This document shows positions 12,401-22,702 of a stretch of DNA of 64,000 bases, one piece after another. Below the pieces are notes generated by a model. That model was given only the letters and a program-made list of their open reading frames with translations, searched no databases and was not told where the DNA came from. Origin of the DNA: Asterias amurensis (taxonomy: Eukaryota > Echinodermata > Asteroidea > Forcipulatida > Asteriidae); the NCBI RefSeq assembly GCF_032118995.1, contig NC_092650.1, forward strand, positions 28,002,501-28,066,500. The letters run 5' to 3'. Positions within the stretch are counted from its first letter, which is position 1. Every line of letters starts with the position of its first letter. The translations under genes were made by a program, and so were the position numbers.

Positions 12401-15400
12401 ACCAGAAGAAAGAAATAGCACTAAGCTTTGGACAATTAACAATATTAAGATCAAGTGTAAATAATGACATAATAAACACCTGTTTTCTTTTTAATTGATA
12501 TTGTAGGAGCAGTGCCAACTTGCTATTTATGTAGATGAGTTCTTGATTCGATCGTTTGGTAACTCAGCTCCTCTTATCGAAGCTGTTACACATCCATCTA
12601 TAGCACGCCAAATCAAACAAATGTGGAGGTAAGAGTTTTATAAAGAAAACACTGATAATTTTGTCCCATTACATGTATATTCAGATTTCTGGGGAAGTAA
12701 ACTTGTTATTATAGATCTACTCGCCTTTTTTATGACAAGTTTCTGTGACCTCGAATTCTAAAAATAATCACATTGTCTTCTTTACTGTGTCATTACTTTA
12801 ATTTCAGAACAAAATGTGATTTTCTCTAATGAAATTCACACAATGCGTAAACGTAAAGCCAGACAACTAGTTTGATTAAACATCTCATGGATTGGGGTGG
12901 TTTTAAAAAAGAACCATTAGTTTCAACTCTAGTTTCAACTATATTTCGTTTTAATTGTCCACAGGTCAAAGTACAACTCAGACGAAGAAGAATCATGTTC
13001 TGCAAAAGTCGTCTCAGAAGATGATTCCCAAGAAAGAGATGCACTCTCTCAACTTCTTGAGTTAGTGATCTCTGAGAAAGATCAAAGGGCAGATGAAGAG
13101 CGCCCTCATTGTGGGTTTTATGAACTAGACAAAGCGGACTATAACCAGTGGAGAACATTGAGAAGTTGTGAGTTTCTCAGCAAGGTCGTTGAAGATGTTG
13201 AGAAGATGGTGATAAGGAGTCTCGAAGATGCAGAGGATGTAGAGAGTGAGATTCAAGATGTTGCTGAGAGAGGCCAGGGGTGTAAGGTTTACCGAATATT
13301 GGCAACAGAACTTGAGGTATGTAAATGTGTCTGAATGTTTAAGTTTCTAGATAAGGTTTGGCCGTATCCAAATTGGCATTAACAGCTACAGCTACGGCTG
13401 TTACTAAGGGTGTTGCTAAGGATGTCCTATACCTAAACAATGACACGGAAGTCAAGCTGTAGCCCTAGCTGTAGCCCTAGCTGTAGCCGCTAATATGGAC
13501 ACTGCGTTATGATCATGCATGGAGTGTCAAGTGGACAGGTGCACTGGACTTAAGTTCTGGGCCCAGTTTCATAGAGCCAAATAACAACACAAAATCATGC
13601 TTATAAATGTATAGCTATTAAGCAAAAATTAGCAGGACACCTGTCAGAGATGACATGCAGAATGGTATTTTAGCTAGTAACCTAGTTCCAGTAAGCAGCA
13701 ATGTTTTATGTTTACAGTGTAGCTACTTTTTGTGCTCGCAACGCAGCTCTATGGAATTGGGCCCTACTTGTCTGAGACGGAGTGTGTTGATATGGTTGCT
13801 GCTCATGTCACTGCTTCGTTGGGGCACAAAGGTCCCATATGTTGCTTTTAGGCCTTGAGTTTAACCCTCGGCAGCCACAGCAATTGCCATGGTGCCCTGT
13901 GCTTTTGCTGTGGTGCCCTTGGCAAGGTTTACACATCACTAAGCAGTTGTTGTTTTCTCTTGGTCTCTCATGTCTGTGGATGGGGTAGCTGTAGCTTCTG
14001 GTTTTTGGGGGAGATTGGGATGCTGCCACTTAGCAATGAGGCCGAGTTTGAAACTCAGCAAACACAGACAAATTACTTTTATTACATTCATTCATACAAC
14101 TCTCTACAATTCAGTAAAAACTGTTATTGACCAAATTTCCTTGACCCCACCACCATGACATGACCAGATTTCATGACGTGAACCAAGTATGAAGATTCTG
14201 ATAACAACTCTTTTCTCTCTTTAGAACCTTTCAAAGGACTTGATTGATCAAGCTGAGTATGAAACCCCGGATGATGTTATTCAGAAACTTGACAACATGG
14301 AAGGTAAGTCACAAAGGTCTTGACTTTCTCTGATTATTGCTGCACATGCTGCAGGGTGCCGTAGCGTAGTGGTTTAGAACATGAAACTCCAGTTCTTATG
14401 GTTAAGTCATGGAAATGTGGGTTTGAATCCTGGTCATGACACTTGTGTCCTTGAGCAAGATGCTTTACTATAATTCCTCTTCTTTCACCGAGGGTTATAA
14501 ACGGGTACCTGCGAGGGTAGATATTGATATTGCGTTTGAAAAAGCCACTAGCGCCATACTGCAGCTCAGGGCTGTATACTCCCAATGACCAGGGCACTAA
14601 TTTAAAGCACATTGATATGTTTGTTATAAATACCCCAGACAGTGTCGCTGTTTATAACCGGCTGGCTTCCGCGTGTTGGGCCTTTATCACTAGGCAACGA
14701 CCCTGCTTGTTTTAAACGGCCGTTAAAGAACTCGTCGCTTCCCTTTAATTCCCTTTTTGTAATATGTATTATTATGAAAACAAGTTATAATCATTATTAT
14801 AATGATATGCAGCAGTGCTTGTGAGCTTATTTCTTTAATATAAAAGATAAGTTTCTCATCTTTTATAACTGAGCAATCCACTTCTTAGCTTTGCTGAATT
14901 GTCGGCGGCTAAACATATCGGTTTTTATTTTATCCTGTATAATAGAATGGAAAGTTGACTACATACCTCCATGCTCTGATCGAGGTGCTGCTGGGAGCTC
15001 CTCAATCGATATCACAAGCCTCAATACTCAGCCCTCTGTAGAACAACATAAGAAAGATGGAGAAGAGCAGGAGAGTGTTGCATCACAGGGATGTAAACGG
15101 AAAGCCACATTCTCACCAAGGTCACAGAGTCATTGCAAGATGGCAAAGAGCTCTGAGAGTTACGAGAGTAAGATCGTTGAGGATCAAGACCAAGGAGCTT
15201 CTAGATGTCTCAATTCTAATCAACTCTTGGGAGGGATTCAGCTGCAGAGTAACCCTCAACAGGAAACAGGATTAGAAGAGGAAAAACACTGGGATAATTC
15301 TGAATCAGTAGAAGGTTTGACTCAACTTTGTGATTGTCTAACGCCAATTGAGGAGGATGATGGTGGTGATGGTTTCCAGCTGAAGCATTCTTCTGTTGAT

Positions 15401-17703
15401 AACTCATCCCTGGCTAATGATGAAGAATCAAAACGCAACTCACAAAAAACATGTTTAAGAGAAGAAGAACAAATCAACAGAACTGAGTCTGAGGGTCTTC
15501 AGAAAGGTTTGATGAATTCTTGTGATGGAAGGAGACAGAATCTTGAGGAAGATTCATTTTCAGATGAGTCTGTTTCTTCAGAATCGTTATTACTCTCTTT
15601 TGAGATTGGAGAACACCTCGCTAATATAAAGAAGCAAAACATGAATAAGGAACAACTTGAAGATTGCAACGATACAAACACTGACTCAGATATCTCAACA
15701 GAATTTGAGGATTGCATTGAAATTGTTCCTTCTGTTTCAAGTCAACAACCAAAGTCTAGCTCTGAAGAACAAAGTGAGATCAACTCTGAACAAGACAGCA
15801 ATGGCAGCCAACATCAAGTTAACTTACAAGCACATCCAACCTCCATTAAAGTTCCTACAAACGCACAATCATTCAAAGATTCTGTACTGGACAGCAATGG
15901 CAGCCAACATCAAGTCAACTTGCAAGCACATCCAACCTCCAATAAAGTTCCTACAAATGCACAATCATTCAAAGATTCACAACGTACATCTTCTGGAAAG
16001 AACTCTGGTACGTTCAATGATGCGCACACACAAACATCCAACTCTTTAAGTAAAACATCAGACATCTTAAAGGTTGCTCAAACGCTAAAGATGGATAAGA
16101 CAAACCCTCCCTTAACGAGGTCATTCAGCAGTTGTAGTTCTTCTAATATCAAGTCATGGAATGCAAGACCATTGGACCGATCATTCTGCTCATCTTCATC
16201 CTCGTCATTGATTGGTTCAATGTGTTCTCTTAACATGTGTGGATCAAACTGGATTGTCCAGAGCCAATCCACATTTAAAGAAACTCCAGCCGTCGCAAAG
16301 AGGTCAAAGGTAAACACATCAGGTTTTTAGCATCAATAAACTCTCACCACTCCAGGGGCCAATTTCATTGCCCTGCATAACGGTAAGCACATATCCGTGC
16401 TTACTATAGCAGAAACGTTTCTTTAAGTGTAAGCAAGAAAATAAGGCAGCCAGGTTGTGGTCCACCATGGATTTCACTTTTCATACAGTAAGTACCCGAA
16501 GGTTAGCATACCTTTTTGTTGCTCGCGGTTAGCAGCGCTATGAAATGAAAACTTGCGCAGTAAGCACAAAGTCAGCCGTTCAGCAGTGCTATGAAATTGA
16601 TGGGCCCAAGAGGCAATGGCAGCGCTGGGCAATGGAATTGAGCGTCATTAAGTTCTTCCTGCTCTTGTTCCCTGTAGTCATTTTCTGATTGGTGACTCTA
16701 GAACACATCAACTGAATCTCTGCTATGAAGCCCCTTTATAAATGATAGAGGTATCCTTCTAACGAGACAAAACTCTGACCTATAACCATTTCAAGTCATA
16801 TTAATTTTGGTTTTTACAAATACACTGATGTGTGTTTGCACTTTATACTAGGTACTTTCCCGAGTCCTGTGAAAAAATGTCACTGGCATGTTACTCGGGT
16901 GGGATTCGAACCCACAACCCTTGCAAATCTAGAGCAGTGTCTTACCAACTAGACTACCGAGGTTGCCCGGCAGCTAGAGGCAGTTCGAATCCTATGTCTT
17001 GGCAGCGGGTACCGCAACGATATAATAGATGTTAAATTTGCACCAGGGATAAAGAATATTAATTTTGGTTTTTACCCATACACTGATGTGTATAGCACTT
17101 TATACTAAGTACTTTCCCGAGTCCTGTGAAAAAATATCACAGGCATGTTACTCGGGTGGGATTCGAATCCACGACCCTTGCAATTCTAGAGCAGTGTCTT
17201 ACCAACTAGACTACCGAGGTTGCTCGGCAGCTAGAGGCAGTTCGAATCCTATGTTTTGGCAGCGGGTACCGCAACGATATAATAGATGTTAATTTTGCAA
17301 ATTAAACATCTATTACATTTTAAGTCGGTATTTTAAAATCATTACATTGTCTGTGAGCGATGTTATCTTCTGAACATTGCAGAGCTTCTGGAGTAACAAT
17401 GTTTCTTTGAAAATATCCTTTTCACAATGAAGCTTGACAAAGGAAAGACAACCCAAAACAATGATAGTGAGAAAATAAGGAGACCACCAAGCCCAAATCT
17501 ACCAAGTCAGTTTTCCAATCTTGTTTATTGTTTAAGATTGTCACTGATAACAGTTCTTTGATTTGAATGTTTTACAGAGGAGCTCTACAGATGGAACTCC
17601 TTCTGGTGATGATCTTGCTTGTCGACTCAAGAATTACAAACTTGATAAATCAATACTGACATGGTGTGCTTCAATAGCCTGTAGTAACGTTGAGACTACT
17701 TAA
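9279..17703 (+). CDS. acd: Candidate shelterin subunit TPP1/ACD, 8 exons, 797 aa
   Basis: Exons 9279-9422, 10732-10838, 11672-11771, 12507-12628, 12965-13316, 14225-14303, 14946-16309 and 17578-17703 all have AG/GT borders and join into one open frame (2394 nt). Residues 8-150 follow the TPP1 OB-fold order: DPWI at 10-13 (human has a PWI in the same place), a strand with SQFSIKALFTEDA, an acidic TFEENEA stretch at 81-87 then LGF at 92-94, the strand NGIMVLKKF, and QLAIYVDEF at 121-129. Known TPP1 bridges POT1 and TIN2 and recruits telomerase through the acidic TEL patch, which would lie at 81-87. Residues 158-275 are acidic and helical-looking; 302-756 is Ser/Gln/Glu-rich linker. Start: first ATG after an acceptor at 9269, so a 5' noncoding exon is likely. 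Other OB-fold proteins remain possible. Confidence 0.65.
9540..10409 (-). mobile_element. LINE reverse-transcriptase fragment (CR1/L2-like), antisense in acd intron 1
   Basis: The open frame 10409-9498 (-) shows reverse-transcriptase motifs in order: VSYIRLLIKKPNLD and NYRPVANL near the start, motif A LLDLSAAFDTVEH, motif B SVPQGSVLGP and catalytic YADDTQLY. It ends soon after the YADD strand, and no endonuclease or 3' tail is visible, so it is an internal fragment truncated at both ends. Non-LTR clade assignment rests on motif style only. It lies about 120 bp downstream of the first coding exon, opposite in direction to the gene. Confidence 0.88.
10732..10838 (+). CDS. acd: acd-like exon 2 (OB-fold strands)
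   Basis: Acceptor TTTCACCAG ends at 10731; donor GTAAGA at 10839; ends in phase 2. Encodes VFLKPICGMSGM and SIKALFTEDAVKTFEE. Confidence 0.65.
11084..11462 (+). mobile_element. TTAA-flanked MITE family A, copy 1
   Basis: Begins TTAAAGGCACTGGACACTAC and ends with the diverged complement before TTAA. The body contains the family phrases GGTAACAAGCAATGGAGAG, TTCACAGGTTTGTTATTTTA and CATATGTTGAGATACA-like. Intronic in acd. Confidence 0.8.
11672..11771 (+). CDS. acd: acd-like exon 3 (OB-fold, LGF motif)
   Basis: Acceptor TTTTGATTAG ends at 11671; donor GTAAGT at 11772. Encodes NEAQTSCLGFSD and NNGIMVLKKFHINMD, the block most like vertebrate TPP1. Confidence 0.65.
12186..12357. mobile_element. 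MITE family C (CATAGAGCTGCTTA), partial copy
   Basis: Starts TTTCATAGAGCTGCTT and ends with the inverted AAGTAGCTCTTTGAAATT. Internal phrases AGCAGGAAACCGG and GGTAAGCATA match copies at 13559 and 16355. Intronic in acd. Confidence 0.6.
12507..12628 (+). CDS. acd: acd-like exon 4 (OB-fold, VDEF motif)
   Basis: Acceptor GATATTGTAG ends at 12506; donor GTAAGA at 12629; phase 2 end. Encodes EQCQLAIYVDEFLIRSFGN, then IARQIKQMW. Confidence 0.65.
12965..13316 (+). CDS. acd: acd-like exon 5 (acidic, helical)
   Basis: Acceptor TTGTCCACAG ends at 12964; donor GTATGT at 13317. Encodes 118 residues rich in Asp/Glu, including QLLELVISEKDQ and KADYNQWRTL. In TPP1 this is the region after the OB-fold that leads to the POT1-binding segment; no residue-level match is claimed. 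Confidence 0.6.
13361..13507. mobile_element. Hairpin MITE with AGCTACAGCTAGGGCTAC motifs
   Basis: Left GGCCGTATCCAAATTGGC with ACAGCTACAGCTACGGCT is mirrored on the right by AGCCCTAGCTGTAGCCGC and AATATGGACACTGC. About 147 bp, intronic in acd, just after exon 5. Confidence 0.65.
13559..13765. mobile_element. MITE family C, complete copy
   Basis: Starts GGGCCCAGTTTCATAGAGCC and ends CTCTATGGAATTGGGCCC, so the termini are inverted repeats of about 20 bp. Intronic in acd. Confidence 0.75.
14225..14303 (+). CDS. acd: acd-like exon 6
   Basis: Acceptor TCTCTCTTTAG ends at 14224; donor GTAAGT at 14304; phase 1 end. Encodes NLSKDLIDQAEY and DDVIQKLDNME. Confidence 0.6.
14355..14620 (+). mobile_element. 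tRNA-derived SINE, family S2
   Basis: A box-like TAGCGTAGTGGTTTAGAA, B box GGGTTTGAATCC, then GACACTTGTGTCCTTGAGCA, shared with the larger SINE at 24398. Intronic in acd between exons 6 and 7. Confidence 0.65.
14946..16309 (+). CDS. acd: acd-like exon 7, long Ser/Gln/Glu-rich exon with internal duplication
   Basis: Acceptor TGTATAATAG ends at 14945 (phase 1) and donor GTAAAC follows at 16310; without splicing the frame stops at 16330. Encodes 455 low-complexity residues with Lys/Arg patches (CKRKATF, KRSK) that could be nuclear signals. A 96-bp in-frame direct duplication (from 15794 and from 15890) repeats DSNGSQHQVNLQAH and TNAQSFKDS at residues 585-616 and 617-648. Confidence 0.7.
16355..16607. 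mobile_element. MITE family C, copy in acd last intron
   Basis: GGGGCCAATTTCATTGCCCT at the left and CAGTGCTATGAAATTGATGG plus GCCC at the right form terminal inverted repeats. Internal GGTAAGCACA is repeated in both orientations. Confidence 0.7.
16805..17055 (-). mobile_element. tRNA-derived SINE, family S1, tandem copy a
   Basis: On the minus strand: CCTCGGTAGTCTAGTTGGTA (A box region) and GTGGGTTCGAATCCC (B box), followed by a tail with CACAGGACTCGGGAAAGTAC-like sequence. Directly abuts a second copy. The short open frames across it are not genes. Confidence 0.8.
17058..17292 (-). mobile_element. tRNA-derived SINE, family S1, tandem copy b
   Basis: Same structure as the neighbouring copy and highly similar throughout, with the phrase CCGCAACGATATAATAGATG at the same end. 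Head-to-tail order suggests a local duplication rather than two insertions. Confidence 0.8.
17578..17703 (+). CDS. acd: acd-like terminal exon, overlaps start of satellite array
   Basis: Acceptor GTTTTACAG ends at 17577. Encodes 41 residues (RSSTDGTPSGDDLACRLKNY then KLDKSILTWCASIA) and a stop. From about 17661 the bases are the first copy of the 122-bp satellite, so the last 14 residues and the stop codon are repeat-derived. The exon choice is the least certain of the gene. Confidence 0.45.
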   Translation, partial: RSSTDGTPSGDDLACRLKNYKLDKSILTWCASIACSNVETT

Positions 17704-19250
17704 TGGTCAAGGAGCTCCTACCCACACTGACCGCTAGCCTGTAGTAATATTAAGACTACAAATAGTGAAGGACCTCCTACCCATGGTGTGCTTCAATAGC
17801 GTGTAGTAACGTTGAGACTACTTAATGGTTAAGGAGCTCCTACCCACACTGACCGCTAGCCTGTAGTAATATTAAGACTACAAATAGTGAAGGACCTCCT
17901 ACCCATGGTGTGCTTCAATAGCGTGTAGTAATGTTAGACTACTTAATGGTCAAGGAGCTCCTACCCACACTGACCGCTAGCCTGTAGTAATATTAAGACT
18001 ACAAATAGTGAAGGACCTGCTACCCATGGTGTGCTTCAATAGCGTGTAGTAACGTTAAGACTACTTAATGGTCAAGGAGCTCCTACCCACACTGACCGCT
18101 AGCCTGTAGTAATATTAAGACTACAAATAGTGAAGGACCTCCTACCCATGGTGTGATTCAATAGCGTGTAGTAACGTTAAGACTACTTAATGGTCAAGGA
18201 GCTCCTACCCACACTGACCGCTAGCCTGTAGTAATATTAAGACTACAAATAGTGAAGGACCTCCTACCCATGGTGTGCTTTAATAGCGTGTAGTAACGTT
18301 AAGACTACTTAATGGTCAAGGAGCTCCTACCCACACTGACCGCTAGCTTGTAGTAATATTAAGACTACAAATAGTGAAGGACCTCCTACCCATGGTGTGC
18401 TTCAATAGCGTGTAGTAACGTTGAGACTACTTAATGGTCAAGGAGCTCCTACCCACACTGACCGCTAGCCTGTAGTAATATTAAGACTACAAATAGTGAA
18501 GGACCTCCTACCCATGGTGTGATTCAATAGCGTGTAGTAACGTTAAGACTACTTAATGGTCAAGGAGCTCCTACCCACACTGACCGCTAGCCTGTAGTAA
18601 TATTAAGACTACAAATAGTGAAGGACCTCCTACCCATGGTGTGCTTTAATAGCGTGTAGTAACGTTAAGACTACTTAATGGTCAAGGAGCTCCTACCCAC
18701 ACTGACCGCTAGCTTGTAGTAATATTAAGACTACAAATAGTGAAGGACCTCCTACCCATGGTGTGCTTCAATAGCGTGTAGTAACGTTAAGACTACTTAA
18801 TGGTCAAGGAGCTCCTACCCACACTGACCGCTAGCCTGTAGTAATATTAAGACTACAAATAGTGAAGGACCTCCTACCCATGGTGTGCTTCAATAGCGTG
18901 GAGTAACGTTAAGACTACTTAATGGTCAAGGAGCTCCTACCCACACTGACCGCTAGCTTGTAGTAATATTAAGACTACAAATAGTGAAGGACCTCCTACC
19001 CATGGTGTGCTTCAATAGCGTGTAGTAACGTTAAGACTACTTAATGGTCAAGGAGCTCCTACCCACACTGACCGCTAGCTTGTAGTAATATTAAGACTAC
19101 AAATAGTGAAGGACCTCCTACCCATGGTGTGCTTCAATAGCGTGTAGTAACGTTGAGACTACTTAATGGTCAAGGAGCTCCTACCCACACTGACAGCTAG
19201 CCTGTAGTAATGTTAAGACTACTTTATGGTCAAACACGACCCACACTGAT
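17661..19250. repeat. 122-bp dimeric satellite array, about 13 copies
   Basis: ATGGTGTGCTTCAATAGC recurs at 17661, 17783, 17905, 18026, 18148 and onward, a period of 121-122 bp. Each unit is two diverged halves of about 61 bp, both starting TGTAGTAA and both containing AAGGA-CTCCTACCCA. A longer period of 366 bp is visible: three units from 18148 are repeated from 18514 with the same variants (TGATTCAAT, TGCTTTAAT, TGCTTCAAT). The last units (19200-19250) decay. Confidence 0.97.
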
Positions 19251-20969
19251 CGCTGAAATATGTACATTGGATACAAGTCATATGCAGGCAAGTTTTAAAG
19301 TGCAGTCAATAGCGATGTTTTGCTGCATGTTTCCCGAGCAAATATCTGAATGTGAACGTCAAAAAATTGTGTTGTTTCTACATGTAGGTGATTTCACCAC
19401 TTTGGGCTTATTGCATGTTCACAAATGACATCTGTCTGTCTGAGCACACGTACGTACCTGACATGAAAAATGGTACTTTCACGTATGCTAGAAACATGAG
19501 AGCTTAACGACACACTTTTCTGACGTTCACGTTCACGCGGAACGTGCAGCTAAACCTCTCTAATACCATTATTTTATTCAGTCACAGATTTAATACCTGT
19601 ACATTGTGAATCAAGAATAATGTTTCAGCATTTTATTAGACAGGATTTAGTTGGCAGTGATGAAAAATGGATTCAAAAATTGACAAGCAATGATGAAAGT
19701 GCACATATGTCAATCAAACGGCACAATGGCACAAAGATATTTTTATAAAGGGAGTCTCTGTTTTGCAAGATATGATGTTATTTTTTATACAAAATCAAGA
19801 TAAAATTCTTTCACTTACAGTTGCTTTTCCTTGATATTTTTATTTATTTTTTTTCAAATAAATCATGTTTGAACAAAACAACAACTGACTAGAGGGAGAT
19901 TTGAACGGCCTGTGACATCCAGATTAACGTGCTGGCTATTTAGCAGAAATGTTGGTGGTCTTCCTATTTTGGAAGAGTGCCAGAACATTTATCTGCAGGT
20001 TACAGGTTCAAGTCGAGTTCTAGTCAATTTGTCTTTGCTCAGCCCAAAATATTATAAAAAGTTTACCCTTTTAGTTTCCCTCGTGGATAATATATTTTTG
20101 TTACTACATACACTGTTAGTGTTTGATGTTAACTCATACTTAAAGGTTTTCCTGGTCAATTTCATGGAATAAGCAGCCAATTCAAACATGCCATGTCCAT
20201 AAGCAAATATTATTTTGATTTAAAAAACTTATCATTCAACAACTTATTATAACAATCCATTAAAACAGTGTTAAAATTTGCAACAGCTTTTCATAGACAC
20301 TTAGTTGCACTACATGTACTGTACTCTGAAAAATTACATGCAAATTTTGCGTACAAAGAAATGCCTTAAACTTGCAACCCCCAACAAGATCAGTATTTTA
20401 CGAAAGCATGAAAGTAAAAAATGTTGGGGGTTTTTTTGCCACAAAGGACCTGAAAAACCGATTGTTCATTGTTATCTAACCCTTTTAAGGTTACTAGTGT
20501 TTGTTTGCTTTTAATAAAAAAAAAAAAATGTGTTGCAAAGTGTAAAAAAAAGTATTAAAGAACTGAACTGAGTTTCACAACTTCTCTGCATACAAATTTC
20601 TGTAACAGCTTCTCTTTGTTCATACTCATGGTATGTTTTTTTTTAGCCATTTAGCGGGCCCAGAGCTATTAAAGCATGAGCTGAGCATGCAGTAAAAGTG
20701 GTACATGCTAGCTGGAAATTTGCCCCATATATTTGACTGACTCCGTTTTTTAAATCCAGAGACATAACAGCATTTAAACACATCTCAATGTTGCTATAAG
20801 GAAAACAAATTTATCCAAAATATCTTTTGACGTTCAATCAAATCTCACCGCATAAGACAAGTCTGTTTTTATCAACTAATGGTTGTCTTGTGTATAAGCA
20901 GAGTTCTTGTTTTTTGTACCAGGAGTGTCATCATTGACAGACATGGCGCATTAGAAATGGTCAACATGA
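19251..20969. other. Intergenic; degenerate SINE at 19880-20050
   Basis: No gene recognised. At 19880-20050 the stretch GGTTACAGGTTCAAGTCGAG followed by TTCTAGTCAATTTGTCTTTG resembles the 3' part of the SINE at 37529. The rest is AT-rich, with an oligo-A tract at 20516-20527. Confidence 0.5.
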
Positions 20970-22001
20970 TTATCGAGAGTGTTTTTCTCTGATTTTTATG
21001 GTGGCTGTTTTGATTGTATAATATCCGTTCCATGTTTGCCACATGATTCCTTTTCCTTGATGTGCTTTACCATCGTAGTAATACAATCCATTGAAATGAG
21101 AATTAAGACATGTAGTAAACCACCAGGCTCCTTCGTAGAATTCTGCACAATGAGCCGATAACGATTTGTCGTTATCATTGTCTTTTGTTGAGAAAGATTG
21201 TCCATTATGAAATGACAGAGCGTCACCAACAGTGCTGTTTGAATCATATTCCCCGAGGAATAAACTGTACTTCTCTCCAGATATTTGAAAGTCTCCGTAC
21301 TTTGCAAATACTTTATCAGATTTCCACCCTGTCAGATCAACTCGTAGCTCCCATGCTGAGGTCGGCCCAGTAGTCAGGAGGGCTAAGTTATCATTACCAA
21401 GCCAAAATTCACCTGTTTTACCTCCAAAACCAACCAGGTAGTCCGTCCAGTTTCGATAGAAATCAACAGTACCGTCCTTGCGATGCTGGAACACAATCCA
21501 ACCCCCTCCATCAGTCGTCATGTCACAATAAACCTGTAACCCGATATTGAATCCATCAGGGAAGATTGTATACACTCCACTTTCATCGTAACCATCGTTC
21601 AGAAGCGCCTTGCAGGTTTTAATCTCTTGAGCTGAGGAGATGTAATCATTCAAAGAAGAGAGTGGTGTGTTTTCGTTTCGATCAAAATATAAACTTCCTT
21701 GATCTTCATTGAAGTCTTCAAGATGCTGAGTCCATGTCAAGTTATTCAATTCACATAAAGAATTGTGGAAATTGAATGATCTGCATTTATTCTCCATGGC
21801 ACAGTCTCGTCCACAAAATAATGACAAAATGAGATAAATGTTTCGTCTCGTATGTGCAGTTTTCAGGACTCCGTTTCTGGCGCCATAAAACTTGAGTTCT
21901 AATCTTTCATGTTTATTGCTAAATCTTTCATTTTGTGTGGACAGTGTTACTATGGCGAGTAAAACCAGGTTGTAATGGAGAAGTAGCATCATGAAAATCA
22001 C
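20970..22001 (-). CDS. Secreted PAN/fibrinogen C-terminal domain protein, intronless, 343 aa
   Basis: A single open frame. Residues 1-21 form a hydrophobic signal peptide. Residues 24-105 have a PAN/apple-like pattern (C63, C67, C73 and C83, with CRSFNFHN). Residues 125-338 are a full fibrinogen-related domain: KTCKALLNDGYDESGVYTI, GGGWIVFQHRKDG, FYRNWTDYLVGFG, GEFWLGNDNL, the calcium-site run DNDND at 274-278, and the end block WQTWNGYYTIKTATIKIRE. Cysteines 130/159 and 285/298 are placed for the two usual disulfides. Family role: extracellular lectin or recognition proteins (ficolin, tenascin and angiopoietin relatives), often expanded in echinoderms. The ligand is unknown. The lack of introns could mean a retrocopy, but the frame is intact. 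Confidence 0.92.
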   Translation of the reverse strand: MIFMMLLLHYNLVLLAIVTLSTQNERFSNKHERLELKFYGARNGVLKTAHTRRNIYLILSLFCGRDCAMENKCRSFNFHNSLCELNNLTWTQHLEDFNEDQGSLYFDRNENTPLSSLNDYISSAQEIKTCKALLNDGYDESGVYTIFPDGFNIGLQVYCDMTTDGGGWIVFQHRKDGTVDFYRNWTDYLVGFGGKTGEFWLGNDNLALLTTGPTSAWELRVDLTGWKSDKVFAKYGDFQISGEKYSLFLGEYDSNSTVGDALSFHNGQSFSTKDNDNDKSLSAHCAEFYEGAWWFTTCLNSHFNGLYYYDGKAHQGKGIMWQTWNGYYTIKTATIKIREKHSR

Positions 22002-22702
22002 TTCAAGTCAAACCAATGGTAGCAAATCTGTCTTTTAAAAAGACAAAAGCAGACAACCAAAATGGAGTACTCACTCTCAAAACCAGCTGACTTTTCTGTA
22101 ATTTGCAGATCTAACCTTCAGTCTATTTGTAACTATACATGGAATTCAACATATCCTTTGAAGCCATTGGTGGACAGTTGCAGTATATTTAGTAATTCGC
22201 CAAGTGTCCAGTTTGTTTGCATTCTCCCTGAAGCAGTAAGATGTTCATGTATGAGAACCGTAACCTGAAGCTGTTTCCCCCCCATCTCAAGTCTCCTCTT
22301 GATTGGTCCGAGAGCGATGTGATGCACAGTGCTGACACAATACAGGTAATTGACTATGGCACAGATTTTGAATGCCTTAATGAATTCTCGTCTACCACAA
22401 TGGGCAGCTTATTGGCCTTGGGTCTTGAAAACCAATATACTGCTGAAAGGTCATTTTTGTGTTCAATATCTCAACTTTTTTTTACTATATTTGAAATAAG
22501 ATGTCTTGAGAATGAGCAGTCGGCAACTAATGATGAAATCAATTATTGCTTAAATTAGTTTTCAAGGAAGAAACTTGATCAATACTTTGAAGAGATCCAT
22601 TTCCCAAATGTAAACAAAGGCTTTGTTTTTTTGCAATTGTTGACATGAAAAATGGCTGCAAGTGCTCTGTGCTATTTATTTCTGCTTCTCCTTGCCAATT
22701 CC

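Noticed and set aside
16310..16330. Reading exon 7 of the acd-like gene to its own stop at 16330
   Set aside because: A good donor at 16310 and a phase-matching acceptor at 17577 exist; the unspliced end remains a possible alternative isoform.
16832..17292. Two short frames with similar peptides (GGIRTHNPC type)
   Set aside because: They run across tandem tRNA-derived SINEs antisense to the tRNA head.
17661..19250. CRISPR-like array
   Set aside because: Units are contiguous 122-bp repeats with no unique spacers, in an animal genome.
22241..22558. 105-codon + strand frame upstream of the fibrinogen-domain gene
   Set aside because: No domain, no splice support, and composition like surrounding noncoding DNA.
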